A stretch of 64,000 nucleotides of DNA, from positions 248,001-312,000 of the forward strand of contig VFFE01007914.1 in assembly GCA_008921705.1 (NCBI GenBank). Direction: 5' to 3'. The notes beneath the pieces are model-generated. The model saw only the letters and a program-made list of their open reading frames with translations. It was not told where the DNA came from and did not search any database. Positions 35,105 through 49,059 of the stretch are shown here, piece after piece; positions within the stretch are counted from its first letter, which is position 1; each line of letters starts with the position of its first letter. Position numbers and translations under genes: made by a program. This DNA comes from Burhinus oedicnemus. Its lineage: Eukaryota; Chordata; Aves; Charadriiformes; Burhinidae.

Positions 35105-36156
35105 GTACTCTTTGCTGGATTAAAAACTGGCTGGTTGGCCAAGCCCAGAAAGTTGTGGTGAATGGCATTAAATCCAGCTGGCAGCAGTGTTCCTCAGGGC
35201 TCAGTTTTGGGGCCAGCCTTGTTTAATATCTTTGTTGATGATCTGGATGAGGGGATTGAGTGCACCCTCACTAATCTTGCAGATGACACCAAATTAAGTG
35301 GCAGTGTTGATCTGCTTGAGGGTAGGAAGGCTCTGCAGAGAGATCTGGACAGACTGGATCGATGGGCTGAAGCCAACTGCATGAGGTTTAACAGGGCCAA
35401 GTGCCGGGTCCTGCACTTGGGTCACAACAACCCCAGGCAACGCTACAGGCTTGGGGAGGACTGGCTGGAAAGCTGCCTGGCAGAAAAGAATCTGGGGGTC
35501 CTGGTGGACAGCCAGCTAAACATGAGCCAGCAGTTTGCCCAGGTAGCCAAGAAGGCCAATGGCATCTTGGCCTGTATCAAGAATAGTGTGGCCAGCAGGA
35601 GTAGGGAAGTGATTGTGCCCCTGTACTCAGCGCTGGTGAGTACTGTGTTCAGTTCTGGGTGCCACAGCATAGGAGGGACATTGAGGTGCTGGAGTGTGTC
35701 CAGAGAAGGTCAACGAAGCTGGTGAGGGGACTGAAGAACATGTCTTATGAGGAGCAGCTGATGGAATTAGGATTGTTTAGTCTGGAGAAGAGGAGCTTGA
35801 GGGGAGACCTTATTGCTTGCTACAATTACCTGAAAGGAGGTTGTAGTGAGATGGGCGCTGGTCTCTTCTCCCAAGCAACTAGCGATAGGACAAGAGGAAA
35901 TGGGTTCAAGTTGCACCAGGGGAGATTCAGGCTGGACATTAGGAAAACATTTTTTATGGAAAGAGTTATCCAACATTGGAACAGGCTGCCCAGGGAGGTG
36001 GTCGAGTCACCATCCCTAGATGTGTTTAAAAGTCGTATAGATGTGGTGCTTAAGAGACATGGTTTAGTGGCAGACCTGGTAGAGTAGGGTCAATGGTTGG
36101 ACTAGATGATCTTAGAGGTCTTTTCCAACCTAAAAGATTCTATGATTCTATGATTT
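35105..36156 (+). mobile_element. CR1 LINE copy 2 (5'-truncated, dead)
   Basis: About 1.05 kb of CR1 on the plus strand, beginning in the middle of the RT domain (codons for [17 protein letters not shown], with GGATTAAAAACTGGCTGG) and running to the 3' terminus, where TCCAACCTAAAAG is followed by ATTCTATG units (36138-36156). The 3' UTR (GGACTAGATGATCTTAGAGG then TCTTTTCC) differs from copy 1, so the two copies belong to different CR1 subfamilies. Truncation of the 5' end is usual for CR1. There is no poly(A) and no clear target duplication. Confidence 0.95.
35112..36087 (+). pseudogene. CR1 ORF2 reverse transcriptase C-terminal part, degenerate
   Basis: In two frames. Frame one (through 35725) carries [20 protein letters not shown], then [11 protein letters not shown] with both catalytic Asp codons intact (35282-35287), [20 protein letters not shown] and [15 protein letters not shown] small deletion near 35640 shifts the frame, removing the codons that normally follow SALV. 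Frame two (about 35659-36087) continues with [51 protein letters not shown] and [20 protein letters not shown] to a stop at 36087. Before SVPQG a few codons of the usual WRPVT stretch are also missing. It is less decayed than copy 1. Confidence 0.93.
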
Positions 36157-36345
36157 AGCAGTGGGTTTTTTGCCCTATTTTTTCATCTGTCTTTAATTTT
36201 ACTGTTCTGAATAACAGCCAACTTAATGAGTTTTCAGTGCTAACCCTCAGATTTTCATAATACTCTTACATGAGGAGAAGTATTGATTTCCTTATTTATT
36301 GTCTGGTTTTATTAAAAAGTAGTGTAAGTCAACATATAATGAATC

Positions 36346-36426
36346 TGTAGAATTCACTGCCACAAGATGCCACCAGGCTCAGTGGGATTCAAAGAGTGAT
36401 TATCCATTTAAATAGATAATGAGAAC
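36346..36426 (+). mobile_element. older LINE C-terminal relic
   Basis: GTAGAATTCACTGCCACAAG, then CAGTGGGATTCAAAGAGTGA and CCATTTAAATAGATAATGAGAA, would read NSLPQDATRLSGIQRVI. It resembles the C-terminal '(W)NSLP.dv..a..(G)FK' region of CR1/L3-type LINEs and a phrase common in turtle and bird repeats. It lies 190 bp after CR1 copy 2 but is clearly much older. Confidence 0.4.
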
Positions 36427-36429
36427 TTT

Positions 36430-39400
36430 CATAGTTCCACTAGCTCTGTAGAATGATCGTATGATCACACTTGCTTTTCCTTAAAAGATGAAACATGACA
36501 CCTAAGCTTCAGAGCAGAGACCTAGTTTGCATTGTGAAGATTTTTTTCCTCTGGGGAGAATAATCCTTCTCTTGATTTCTCATATTTTTCTTTGAAAGAC
36601 CACAGATTAAATACTGGATTTGATATATAACCACTGTGATATGGCTATGAAAATTCTGGTATTGCTATCATATTACTGGGCATACTCTTTTTTGCAGATC
36701 AGTTTAGATTTCTTTGTTTTGTCTTTGCTCCTGCTGGTACTGTTTCTGGCAAGATTTCATAGCGGCTTGTGTTGACTGTTAATGCTATCAATGCAATCCT
36801 GTAACTCCAAACTCAATACTTCAGACTACGCTCATTTTTAGAGTTGAATCATTCACACCCATCTTTTACAGGTTACAATATAGTACTTCATGAAAAATGT
36901 CAGGGTGTACATATCCCGTGGCTTCAGGGAAGAATCTTGTCCAGTATGGAGATCCAGTGGTAAAATCCAAGATTCCCCACTTTTTTAGGGTCTGATTTTC
37001 CCTTTCACTTAGTTTGTATAGATGAAGATTTACATGTGGGAGGTAAGGCATCACATTCGAACTCAGATTATTCAAACTCTGTAGAAGCTTACTCAGAGAA
37101 AAATAACGTAGATGGCTGAACGTTATGGAACATAGTAGTACATACACCACCAACAACTTTAGAAGGAAAGGTCTCTTGTCATTGTAGGTGTAAAACAATC
37201 TTTTTTTTCCCCCCTATTGACAGGGTTTTCTTTATAGGACATGTGATTTGCTGTTTTCCTCCATACAGTTGAATGTACAACCAAATAATTACTATCATTC
37301 CTTTATTTGATGGCATAAACATCCTCTAGAGAAGTCAGAGTTCCCAGTTGTACTTTTTCTCTTTGATAAACACATCTCCATCTTACTTCTTTATTTGATG
37401 TGTGCAGGGTGTTTTTGAGTTTTTTTTTTTTTCTGTTTTCTTTTTTCTGTCATCCTCAGAAGAGAAACTCCTCCCCTATATAATAACCCTACAGCTATTA
37501 TGAAATTACCCAGAAAAATAAATGTTAGCAGTTTTTCCCTGATGATTATTATCACTATAGGCACAGGGGAGCTGCATTATGCCAGGTAAGGGTGCTGCAA
37601 AGAACTACCAGTAGACGACATCCCTCCCAGAATTCCTGCATTGGGGTGCATCATGCAGCTGGTCCACCCCATTCTTTGCAGCTGGTCCACTCCTTTCTTT
37701 CTGCTTTGCACTCATGAGAGTGCTCTGTGGAAGAATGGGGCTGTACCATGCCCCACAGCTGTGTGTGCAGTCCTTTCATCTTCTTTCCTCCTGCCTGTTT
37801 AGGGAGCAAGCTGCTCCTATGAATTGACTCATTGGGTTTTTCCTGACTACCTAGAACAAACAAGCTCCTCATAGTCATATGCTGATGAGGAAAGAATGAT
37901 TATGAAGCTACTGCTGAATTAAATAACAAATTCCAGTCATTGAAAATCAATATTTTTCTCAAGCTGCCATCTGCAGGTGTTTAGCTGCAGACCACTGATG
38001 AACTAGCTGAGTCTTACGCATGAGATGTTGAGACACTGCTGGGAACTAATTGGTGAATTAATTAGAATTAAAAAATGAGCGAACAGAATGAGGTTCTAGA
38101 AACAGGTCTATCTGTGTGGATATTTTCACCATAGGAGACTCCCTTTACCCTGCTGCGCTCATGGTGTCAATCTATAACCCCAGGGTAAGAAAGTTCAGAG
38201 CAGGCGGTCCTCTGAAATAGCTGCCAGCACTTTACGTAAACATAGAAGACTGGCATAACCTAATCCTTTGCTTGTATGGCAGGATTCACTTTCAGGCATA
38301 CTGAATGAAGTTAATAGTCACTTACACGAAGGAAGTAGATTGTTGTATAAAACTTAAACACCTATAAATTTCATTGTTAAATTCCTTTGCAGCTGGATTA
38401 CATTTATTTGTAGAAGACAAAATTAAAAAAGTATATATCATGTTGCCAGTTACTTCTGAGAACCACAGCATTGCAACTGTAGGTATGCAGATGCTGATCA
38501 TGTCTTTTTGAGGCTAGATAAAGGAATAGCAATATTGTGAGGTTTGTAAAAATTTACTGCAGCTAAATTGAAACTATTTCCTTACCAAGTTAGTCATTCA
38601 GGCTAACAGGCATTTTAAGAGTTTGTGGAAAAGAGGACTTCTTTTTTCCATTTGGTATAATTCACATGGTTCATCTCTTTCACTTCATTTTCCAGCATTG
38701 GCTTGCCACCTTCACTTACTGGTCACTGGGCTACATTTCTGACTGCTGTCTGCAGGTTTCAGTAAGGCTCTCATGTAGTCTTCAATGTCATGCTCTGCTC
38801 TGCCTGGTTGAGATGGAGGTTGAAAGTATAAGCCATACAAGGAGGAGGGGCTACTACTGCACCATAGCAATAAGCACGTAATAATGTGCCTCAGGGCAGC
38901 AGCGTCCAAGAGGTTTTAGAAAGGCAGAAAAAGTGAAGGAGTAGGGAACGCGAAATACAAAAGACTATTTGGCAAAATGAAGAAAATTCCCAGCAATATT
39001 TCCAAAGATGTCTTTGCCCTCATCCCTGAAAAGACAAAGCCTCTTAGCTGCCCAAGCTGCCATGTGGGCTACAGAAAACATTTCCTTGGAGAGCAGACTC
39101 TGGTTACATTACATCTAAAAACAGAAAAGAGAAGAAAGAGCTGCTATATAGGAAGAGGGAAAAATAAACCAACCCAGGGAATTATTTCCAGACAAAGCGT
39201 GCCCTCAAACACATAGATCCTCCAGTCTTCCTTAGCTGTATTAGTAAGCACACACACACTTCTGGAGCCTGCCACTGCAACAAGCCCCTGCAGAGGGAAT
39301 ACTGGGTGATCAGACATGTCAAGAAGACTTGGTGTAGGATAGGGACTCAGAAAAGAGACATTTTACTGTCTTTCTAAATTGATTCACAAAAATACTAGGC

Positions 39401-42115
39401 ACATAAGTATAAAATCAGAGCCTCAAAATCCTGTGTTTGGCTCAGCATTGGCTATTTGTCATACTCAGACAGAGTCCGAGTCTGATAAGTAACTGACTGT
39501 TGAGGCCTCCAGATATCTAGATTATGTATACATCATGCATGTACTTAACTATAGCAACATCTGTGACTGGCATGCAACTGCATACAGTTTGCAGCTGTTG
39601 CCTCCAGTTCAGCTGCAAGCATTGGTTAGAAGGATCAGGGGCTGGGGCATGTAATGTCCAGTTTGTGCATGGTTCATCCTGATCAGTGAGGCAAGACTTT
39701 GTGAACAACCATTGGGAATTCTAGGGCAACCTGGAAGAGAGAAAAGACCTGAACTTGTGCTGAACTAACAACACAGGAACACCCATAAGCCATAGTCCAA
39801 TACAGGCTTATTATCCCCCTGGTTATTGTGCTCTTTATATGACCCTCCTGTATTCGACTAAGTCTTTACATTAGACTTTCACTCTATGTAACTTACATGT
39901 CATTTGTCATAGGAGCTCATTGACAAAAAATTCTCTTTCTCTTCCCCCCAAAAATCCTGAGACTATCTTGCTGCAAGACTCCTCCAAGTTATTAGCTACA
40001 GCTGTCATACTGTAGTCATCTTGAAGCTGACTACTGCAGTTAACAACTAGTGTCTTTTAAGAAAGACCAATTTCTGTTTTATATTTATAACTTGGTGTAT
40101 AGTTTGCTTAAGAAGTCAGTTGTCTTCCTCACTGTGCCTTTAAAAGTTTCACACTGGATTTCTTCATAATACAATACCTTTTGTATTGCTAGTATCATGG
40201 TCAATGCAGCAGACATTACTTTGCCTGAATTATTTTCTGGTCTGGGCTGTGCAGGCAATATCCCATTAAACAGCTTCCTCAATACATGCCAGTAACAATA
40301 TGAGAATACTTTTTTTGGCTGCCATGTGACCTACCTTCACATGTTTCAAGAGAGCTTTCTCTACTGTGGCGACTACACAGCCATTGACATAACTACACCT
40401 CAAACACAGAATTGGAAATCACAATTTAAGAGTTATTCCTATAATGCATTTCATATTTGAATCAATAGACAGTTTTGATTTCTGATGAGAGAAAATATTT
40501 CATTTCTAAACACACCACAGAGATGAAATTTTAATACTTATTATTCTGTTCTTTCTCTTTATCCTTTGCCAGCTTTATTAAAATAAGAAGAGATACCATC
40601 GGCCCTTTTCCTTGACCTATCTTCTCATCAGTCATCTAAATCACATTATATTTTGCCTTTTTCTTTTTTAATCAAATGGGTGAAGAGATAGAAGCAATCT
40701 CAGAGGAAGCTGTTGCAGTGTGACAGGGAGGTGGGATGTGATGTTAAAAGATCCCGAAACAAAGTGAAACACATGAAAACTCCAGCAATGCCACAACAAC
40801 TTCTGGGGGTTGTCTACAAAGGAAACTCAGGAAAAGCAGATGAAGTTTAAGATCAAATTAATTGCAGTGTTAAGTCTGCTTCTCTAAATTTCCAATCTAG
40901 TAACCTAGTTTATTTTACTGTGTCTGTCTGTAAAACAGATTTTCACAATGTGCTAAGTGACAAAAAACAACCTCGCAAAACCTGAGCCTGCCAGTTGTAC
41001 CCTATAAAATGATTAAATAAAAATGACATTATAGGGTTCTATATCCATTTTCCTACTGATTTCCAGCTCAAATTTGTTTTACTTGCTGGCTGAAGAAAAA
41101 AAATGCTGTTATTTCCCCGTCTCTAGTAACCAGCCCTGTGAGCACCTCCCAGATCTGGGAATTAAGCCAAGATTTTGTTTTGGTTTTCGTTTAGATATTG
41201 CATTCAACATTATTAGTAATGCAGGTGCTGCTGGCCAGATTAGGTCTATCGGGACACCTGTACAGTCCCTCGTATTTTTATTATGCTCTTAGTAACACCT
41301 CTGCAAATACATAAGTCCTTGTGGTTTTACCATGTAGGGAGGGTATAATCGGAAGACTATGAGTTTGTGTGAACGTAGCCAGTGGTTTCATAGAGACAGC
41401 TCTGTTCAGGTGTTGTAAAACATATGATAAAATGAACCAACCCTGACCACTAGATTCAGGGTTTGTTTGTAAAGGAAAAAGAAATGGAAATCTATTTACC
41501 TTGAAATGGTAAATCATTAGACCCAAAAATAAACAAACCTTGTCTTCCTTTTTATCACCTGTATTTGTCAGGTAGAAATACAGTTTGTATGAATGCTGAG
41601 AGATTATTTCTTGGGATCAATACTTGCTGCATATAGTCTTTTTCATTCTACAGAAAACGGATTTTTTTTTTTGTTTTTAGATGTTAACTGAAAAGTTTTC
41701 TTAGAATCATCTGCAGGCTACAAGTTATTTTAATATTTTCTAATTTTGTGATTAGAAATGCTCAATCTTTTAATAAGTTTTGAAAAATTACACTCAGCCC
41801 CACCAGTTTTATTTTTTTTTTGTGGCCATGGTCAGATTTCTATAGGTCGGGTCTCTGGATGCTTACTTAAAACATCTAAAGTTCTAGTCCTATATTATGT
41901 GCACGTAGCATGTGAATACCCGTAATGTTTGTCTTCCACTGGACGTAACAAGATTTCTGCTGTGAATCAAGTTAAACAAATCTTAAATGCTGACAGAAGG
42001 GAGCCTGTTAGTCAAACAGTAAAGTCTTGTAGAAAAAGTATTAGCTGACAGTTTTGCTACTTGTGTTGATCATATAAGTAAACTAATTTTTGAACATATT
42101 CGTAAGTAGTAAATA
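36430..42115. other. AT-rich non-coding sequence
   Basis: No gene recognised. Contains a tandem duplication of a 23-bp unit (GCAGCTGGTCCAC...TTCTTT) at 37655-37700, T-runs near 37420, and a CA repeat of five units near 39248. Open frames (for example 36866-37198 and 37651-37878, minus) are without known motifs. Confidence 0.5.
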
Positions 42116-42117
42116 CT

Positions 42118-42170
42118 TCAGTCACTCAGGACAGCAATGCCCTTTTGTTAGCCACTAGACCATAACTCCT
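42118..42170 (-). mobile_element. tRNA-derived SINE head relic
   Basis: On the minus strand TTATGGTCTAGTGGCTAA is followed by AAAAGGGCATTG and CTGTCCTGAGTGACTG. The TGGTCTAGTGG word is a pol III A box, and the arrangement recalls the tRNA-derived SINE heads of turtles and archosaurs ('TGGTCTAGTGGCTAGAGC...GGGACTGGGAGTCAGGA'). The B box is not recognisable. Confidence 0.45.
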
Positions 42171-42179
42171 CAAACTGCA

Positions 42180-45100
42180 AAAATTCTGCAAACCTTTTCT
42201 TAATTATTCAAACCATTCTGCTTAAGATTGCTGAGCGACAACATTGTCTTAACTGCCCATGTGTCATCAACAGTTAAATTCAGATACTTCTGAGTTTTGA
42301 TTTGCTCAAGTGCAGAAGATACTACCCAGTATCTCTGAATGTTTCCTGAATAAGAGACTCTTAATTCAAAAGACTGTTGACAGAACTGACATGAGTAGAT
42401 CACATCAAGCACAATATGTCGTTCCTTATTTGGAACCGTACATATTGTTTTTCTTCCTCTGTGGATGTTTATTTGAAGGATGAATAGGTCACTCTTAGCA
42501 GGAGAGCTCATCACATGAGTGCCAGATACAGAAGACAGATGAGTCAGTTCCACACAGACTACAAATTATGCATGCAGAATAAAACTATATTCATATTTGC
42601 ATTTGACCTAAACTTCAACTTTCAAAAATAGGTTTAAGAGAAATTATTCTGAAATTCAGAAATTGTTCTGCAGAAAGGAAGCAGTTTAAGCAACACAGCT
42701 GAAGAACAAAGAAGCCTCTGCTGGTAGGAAAAGAACACATTGAGAATGAAATATTGTATGTCAGTCTGCATGAGCTCAAGCCTGTATTTAATATACACTT
42801 TGAAATGTGTTTATCTGATGCATGATTGATTGATACTGCTGCAATGTTCAGATCTCAGCCACTGTCCAGTCATTGCTTGTCATTGTAAAATATGGCTTGG
42901 TGTAGAAAAACCCACTCTTTTTATGTTGAATGCAGTACAAAACCTCTGTCTTTCCAGTGTTTCTCTTGCATATGGTCCAAAAAATTAATTTTTTCTTTCA
43001 TGATTTCTTCTATATTTCTTTTCCTTTAAACCTGTATGATTTGGATACAGGAGTGTTACTGCCTGCTTTTTTCAATGTGTACAAATGAGCATGAGGTGGG
43101 AAAGTCACACAGCTCCTTACAGGAACTGCAGCAAAGTCTAAAAAAAGAAAGCTGCAGTGAACAAGAGCACAATGCTGAATACGACACTCATATTTGTATT
43201 CTCTCTTCACTGTCTTAAGAAATCTGAGCTACTGGACATGTGATCCAAAATGCCTCTGTCCGGGGCTGCTGTTTTGCCATAATAGAGGCATTATATTATT
43301 TGCAACATGCGCACAGATTTCAGAAGCGTAACAGATGATGAATAGTATAGCAAATAAAGATCATGTAAATAGGCGAGGTATATTTGCAGCAGAGTTGCAG
43401 GGTGATGGGGATTCTAATGTGGACGTGTTAACCAATTAAAATGGAGCCACATGTACTAACAATCTCAGGAGAAATGCTAGTGATCTTGCAAATAGCCTCA
43501 TGAAATAAAAACGTGGGCTTGAATGTTGGAGGTGGGGGTTGTCTAGGGGAGTGAGGGAAGAGGAGAAAGTATTAGCCTACTAAGTCAGCTAATTATACCC
43601 ATTCTTATTCCGTTCAAATGTAATTGGGAATGGGAATGTGGGTTCCCTGAATGACCTCCTTTAACAGCAGATTTCTGTATTCCTCCTGGGCAGTGAGCAT
43701 TTTAATAACTGCGGAAGTCCAGACAGTGTTGTGACTTCATTAGGTCCAGAGCTGTGATGCGAGATGCCCCTAACAGACTGGCAGTGACCATAACCTCATG
43801 TAAGCATACAAGGATCCTTTCTTCTGACCTACTTGCTTAGCATGAGTTGGAGTGCTTCATCAGCATGCCATGTAAGTGCTGCTAGCTCACCACACCAGCT
43901 TTTAACAACCCAGAATATTTGGGAGATGGTCTGACCTCTGGTCAGTGATAATTAGGTGCAACTTGGAGATGCTAGCACCTTCAGGAGAGAACATTTAGAT
44001 CGAACATCATGGGTTTTTTCTGAGTTTCTGATAAAGCCAATAACACTCTTTAAATGCCTAAGTTTGGTTTTATGAAGCATGTGTAATCTTTACTTGGAGC
44101 AGGATGAGAACGGCAACTGCCAATTATAACTGTGGTACTTGGGGAAAAGTAATCCAGTAGTGCAAACAGTAGTGGAGCTAGCTACCATTCCAGAAAAAAG
44201 TTTATAAACCAGAGAAACAATCCTAGTGGGAGCTTTGGAAGAGAGGGTATTGCTGAGAAAAGACAAGTGGAAAATGGAATGGGTCTAGAATGACTGCTTT
44301 TGAATTGGTGGTGCTGTAAGAGCAAGAAATCCTTGCTGAACCCCTTCTCTTTCTACTCCTGTTCCTAAACAAATAGAAAAATTTATGATTAAGGCTTCCC
44401 AGAAGACTATATATAGTTTCTCCAGCAGGTAATGTTAGTTAAATTGTTGTGCAAACCAGAGTTCGGATGCCCTGTCTGCACTGAGGTCAGCAGCCTTTGT
44501 AATGTAGTCTGGTTTGGCTCTTTCCCTCTTCCTTCCTTCACACATTCCTAGAGTGGTGTCATCTCTGTATACATAATTTGACCATGTTTGTGCTGCCAGA
44601 CAGTGTCCCCAGAGGATGTTCATCACCATCTATGTTGCTTTGGTGATTGATTATCACTTTAAAAGAAAACTGAACAAACCAGTGGGAAGATTTCTTTTCT
44701 GCCTTTCCTTTCTTTCATACTTTTTCTCAACTGAGTAACTGAAACTCTATTTTGTGTTCTAATTTTAAGCACATATGGGCATGACAGCTTTTTAATGAAA
44801 ATCTCAGTGCCTGAATACCTGTTTCTGACACTTTCATACAACGTCCCATAGAGAAGAAATAGACCTTAACATATGTTAAAAGCTGTGTAATCCAAAGAGT
44901 AAGTGTGAAGACATTCTAAGTGATACAGCTCTCTTTTCCACAGCTGTAAACAAGTTGAGTGTAACTTTAAGTAAAATACTTCTACCTCCTACTTGTTCTT
45001 TGCCACACTTACAGGTAAAATTGCAGAACAGGACTGGTCACTGCAAAGCAGACTTCTTTTCCAATAACCTGCCTCTGACCCCAGTTGTTTCCAGATGGCT

Positions 45101-45550
45101 TTTAAGAAAAAAAAAAAAGAATGAGGCAAACTTTTTTTTGGCCCTATGATGAGTAGGAACATAAGTGAGTCTACTAGTCTTTTCAGTTTCTCTGCATATA
45201 CAAATCTTTCTACACTTTTAGCTCCCTTTGGTGTCTGGCTCTAAACATTAACTATTTCTGCCAGTGTATGTAGGACTGTCTGCTTTTGCAGTCCTTGAAA
45301 CTGTAGGAAAAGTAGTCCTTTTAAATTTCTGTTTGCAAGAAAAACTAAAACATCTGCTAAACTTGAATGTCTGGTTGGATGTACTTAGTAGCAGGGACAT
45401 TTAAAGTGTATAATCTACAGGACTGGTCAGTACCTATGCTTGTAGGTCACCTCTGTCACACAGTCCTTAATTAACCCCAGGTTACAGAGCCATTTAGCAC
45501 AGAGCTATGATTACTTTTCCAGTGTTAAAATGATTTTATTTGGAAGAAAT
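42180..45550. other. AT-rich non-coding sequence
   Basis: No gene or clear repeat. The part 43.3-43.8 kb is compositionally complex with several CpGs and could be a conserved non-coding element, but nothing specific supports this. Confidence 0.5.
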
Positions 45551-45554
45551 TACT

Positions 45555-45715
45555 GCAATCCCCTTTTTACAGAACAGAGAAGACACTAAGGCAGAAGGAG
45601 ACACACCTCTCACTGCCCTTTTTTTTTGCCCTGGGTTGCAGTAGTGCTATGAGGCACAGAGAGGAGCAACATTTACGTAGTTATAGAGGATGTCTATGAC
45701 CGAACCAGGAACAAT
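45555..45715 (+). mobile_element. possible MIR/CORE-SINE tail relic
   Basis: CAATCCCCTTTTTACAGAAC followed by AGAGAAGACACTAAGGCAGA, and later GAGGCACAGAGAGGAGCAAC, then GTTATAGAGGATGTCTATG and CGAACCAGGAAC. The second part parallels 'GAGGCACAGAGAGGTTAAGT...GGTCACACAGGAAGTCTGTGGC...GAACC' of MIR-type SINEs. The T-run between the parts suggests a disruption. Confidence 0.45.
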
Positions 45716-45719
45716 TGCT

Positions 45720-46600
45720 GCATTTGTAAGGAAGGTGCAGCGTGCATAGTTTACAATGGGGCCGCTTAAATGACATGTTTTAGAGCTGCTTAAATGGCTG
45801 AAACAATCTTAGTGTAGTTTCAAGGGTGTTTGGTTCCATACAACCTTCCATGAACTGTCCAGGGTCCCTGCGAAGGTCTCCCCATCTCACCTCCCCATGC
45901 AAATCTGGTGTGAGAAACAGTTTAATAAGGCCAATTAAGGAAATCTTATACAGTGAGCATGGAGGTAGCTTTCCTTCATCTTCTTTTAACACACGGCTCG
46001 ATCCTATATCGTGTTTTAGTAATGCATTTCCAGGGTCTTTGGAGTCTTGTCTGTCTTATAACACAAATATGCCCCTTTTCTGTTTGTCACCATTGGGCAT
46101 CATCTGTAACACTTCTGCGAGGCTAACCTGCTAGAAACAAAAATAAATTGATGTGGATTCATTTCAACAACACAACACACTTGCAATAAGCCTTTACCAT
46201 GATTTTATGCCTAGACTCACATTAAAGTAGGAACAAAGCTTAAACCATTAGCTAGATAATGGATCTGTGGCAAACAAGTAATTTGAAGTGCTTAAGCTGA
46301 CTGCTGTTTGCTCAATAGTCTAGTTTATTTTGTTAGGCTCAAGACAGCTAGTGATCCAAAAGCAAGCAAGCAAACAAAATATTATTCCCTAAACTAATAG
46401 TGAACTCCTGTACACTGCTGTTGGCTGAATTGTTCACTGTATAAAGTAATATTGGTTATGAGATCAATGAACTCATTAATACTTGCAGTGCAGTCCCAAT
46501 TTTTAAAGCTCTATATCAAGTTTTTCAATTTCCTAGGCTTCAGGACATCCAGAAACACCACCGTTTTATTTCAGACCTCCTGAGGTGAATTTGCATTGAA
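45720..46600. other. non-coding sequence with one octamer motif
   Basis: An exact ATGCAAAT lies at 45897-45904. An open frame of 102 codons (45826-46134, plus) has no recognisable features. Confidence 0.45.
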
Positions 46601-46602
46601 AT

Positions 46603-46722
46603 GCAGCATCATGGTGTGATGATGTGCATCAGAATGTGACCACATGATGCAAAAATGCAATGTCATCACCTGATGAGATGCTATGAGGCATATATACAAA
46701 TATTATGATGCAGCAGTGCAGA
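46603..46722. repeat. cryptic GATG/CATC-rich simple sequence
   Basis: The words GATG, GCATC, CATGATGC and GATGAGATG recur about every 8-12 bp without a fixed unit, so this is a cryptically simple tract, not a clean tandem array. Confidence 0.6.
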
Positions 46723-46724
46723 GC

Positions 46725-49055
46725 TACAGTGCTTCCCCTCTCCCCACAAGATAAATCCAAAAGGTATCACTCATGTTTCATGCTAAGCACATTGCCTGGA
46801 GGATGATGTTGTGACAGTGACAGAGAACAGAGTAGAGAAAAGAGCAGAGGACCCATACCAGGTGGCTGATGTGTGTACAAATGTGTATTGAAATGACTTG
46901 CAATGACTGCTGGATCTTAAAGAACATCTTTGAAATAGATGAGGTAGTATTTTAAAAAATACTGAAATAACTATGCCCCCCTTTCCAACAGGTGCTTAAT
47001 CCAAGTATGTCTGTCTTCCAATTGCTGTTGTCAGTGAATTATACTTATGCTGCTAAAGCACAAAGCAGATATTTATAAGTACTGTCTACCTAGAGCCTTC
47101 AGGCTACTGCTAACCAGAGAGCAACAACCAAGCTGCTTTAAAGCTAGTTCAGATATAGTGAACATAACAGAATATTATGACTACTCTGTAGGTGTAAAGT
47201 ATGTAGACTAGTTCATAATCTTTATCATTTGGGCAAATACAACTACAGTTAGTTGGTAAAACGCTTTTGTAAAATGTTCCCTAAGATCAGTATTTGTAAT
47301 GCTGCTGTGTGAACTGACCTGTGGCACTCTTTGCTGATTAGATAAAATAATTCCAATAGAAATGTTTTATATAAATGTTAATGTCTACTCTAAAAGTTAA
47401 GAAAATAAAATTCTGTAAAATAAGAATGTTTATACACTTTATGAATTCTAATATTGATAAAACAAAATCTTTAAAGGGGATTACCCTTTCGAAAATATAC
47501 TGAAATACATTTGAAAAACTGCAGAAGTGAGTTTTCAAATAAGCTTGCTTTCCAGTATTACAGATCTAATCAACTTGGAGGGTATTTTCTTTCTTTCAGA
47601 GAAATCTGCCTACTCAGTTGAGTTTTCCCAAGGTCACCAGTTCTAATTAACATGCAGTTTTCATCGTTGGTTGATATAACTGTGAATCATTAAAGCCTAA
47701 AAATGTGTAATATCATCCTTGGTAACCGTTGCCTTTTCATATACTTCAAGAATATCTCTTTCCCTTCCTCCTGCTGGAAAAAAACAGGTATGAACATGAT
47801 GGTAAGGAAAGTGGATACCTGTGGGTATTTTTTTCTCTGTCACCTTGGCTCCTGCCAAGCTGTTGTATATGACTGATTTTTTTCCACTTGAAATTAAGAT
47901 TCTTAACTAGCTGCTCCTTCCAGCCAAGCTTATGGCATATGAAGCACCTCCCAAGTTCACAAAGGAAATCACAGGTTTTATCCCCAAATGGATACAGTTG
48001 GTTAAGGATGTTACCTGTTCACATTCAATAGACCCTATAACTTAAAGAGATAAATCAATTGGAACAAGTTTACACTTGATCACACTTTTCCTGTATCAGC
48101 TTTGACCATAAGGACTTTGGCTGCTTTGACCAGCTATTTAACTGTCTTGTGTTTTTTCTTGTTCTTTTGTTCATTTCTTGACCTTTTTTTCTTTCTAGTG
48201 TTTTCCAGAGGAAAACATGATTTTAAATGGGTTACAGTAAGTACTGTAGAGAATATAAATTTCTCTCTGATTGGAATAGTGCGTCATAGGTGCTCAGGTT
48301 GAGGAAAGGCATTTTCAATTTTCAGGCATAATGTTGGTCAAGAGTGCCTGCTGATTCATTCTGAGGAGGGTGAGTCAGACGAGCTAAATTAGGTTTCTGC
48401 TGTGAATCATCCTCTATAGGAGGCTATCTTACTCCACTGACTATAGACAGAGCCTAAAGAGATTAGCCATACTAAGCTAAAATTGCACTTTGTCAATACC
48501 CATTTCCTAACTGTCCTTTTTTGAAGTCCATTCTACTCTGAACCCCGAGAGCTAATGAATAAGAATAGGTTAGGTGACACTTGACATTTTTTGGTTGTTC
48601 TTGAAGAGGGGAAAAAAGGTGGACTTTATATAATCCTGAAAGTATCCTTCTCCCATATTTTTGACATAGTAATAAGCCTATTTTTTCAGTAGAAGCACTA
48701 ACACTACTGCTTTGAAGTAGTTGTATGGTTATAAAAAAACAAGTATAGATATCAGATTCAGAAAATGTGTATATGTTTTGCATCCCACAAAGAGTTCTTC
48801 AAATTTGCAATTATATTTGTAATTTTTCATGTTTATTTTACAAAAAATTATATAGCTTGCTAGTTGGATTTTTTAAGTGGCGTTAAATAAACAGAGCTGC
48901 CCTCAAAATATGAATTTAGAATCCTTAAAAAAAATGGGCAAACATTCCTTCTGACTTTGGTAATAATGCCTTGATATTTGTGGCAATTATCTTTGGTTAT
49001 TTTCGTTGACTGTGTCTTCCGGATGTTGACAAATGGCCAAAGCTGATAGCATTGG
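46725..49055. other. AT-rich non-coding sequence
   Basis: No gene or repeat recognised. Confidence 0.5.
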
Positions 49056-49059
49056 AGGC

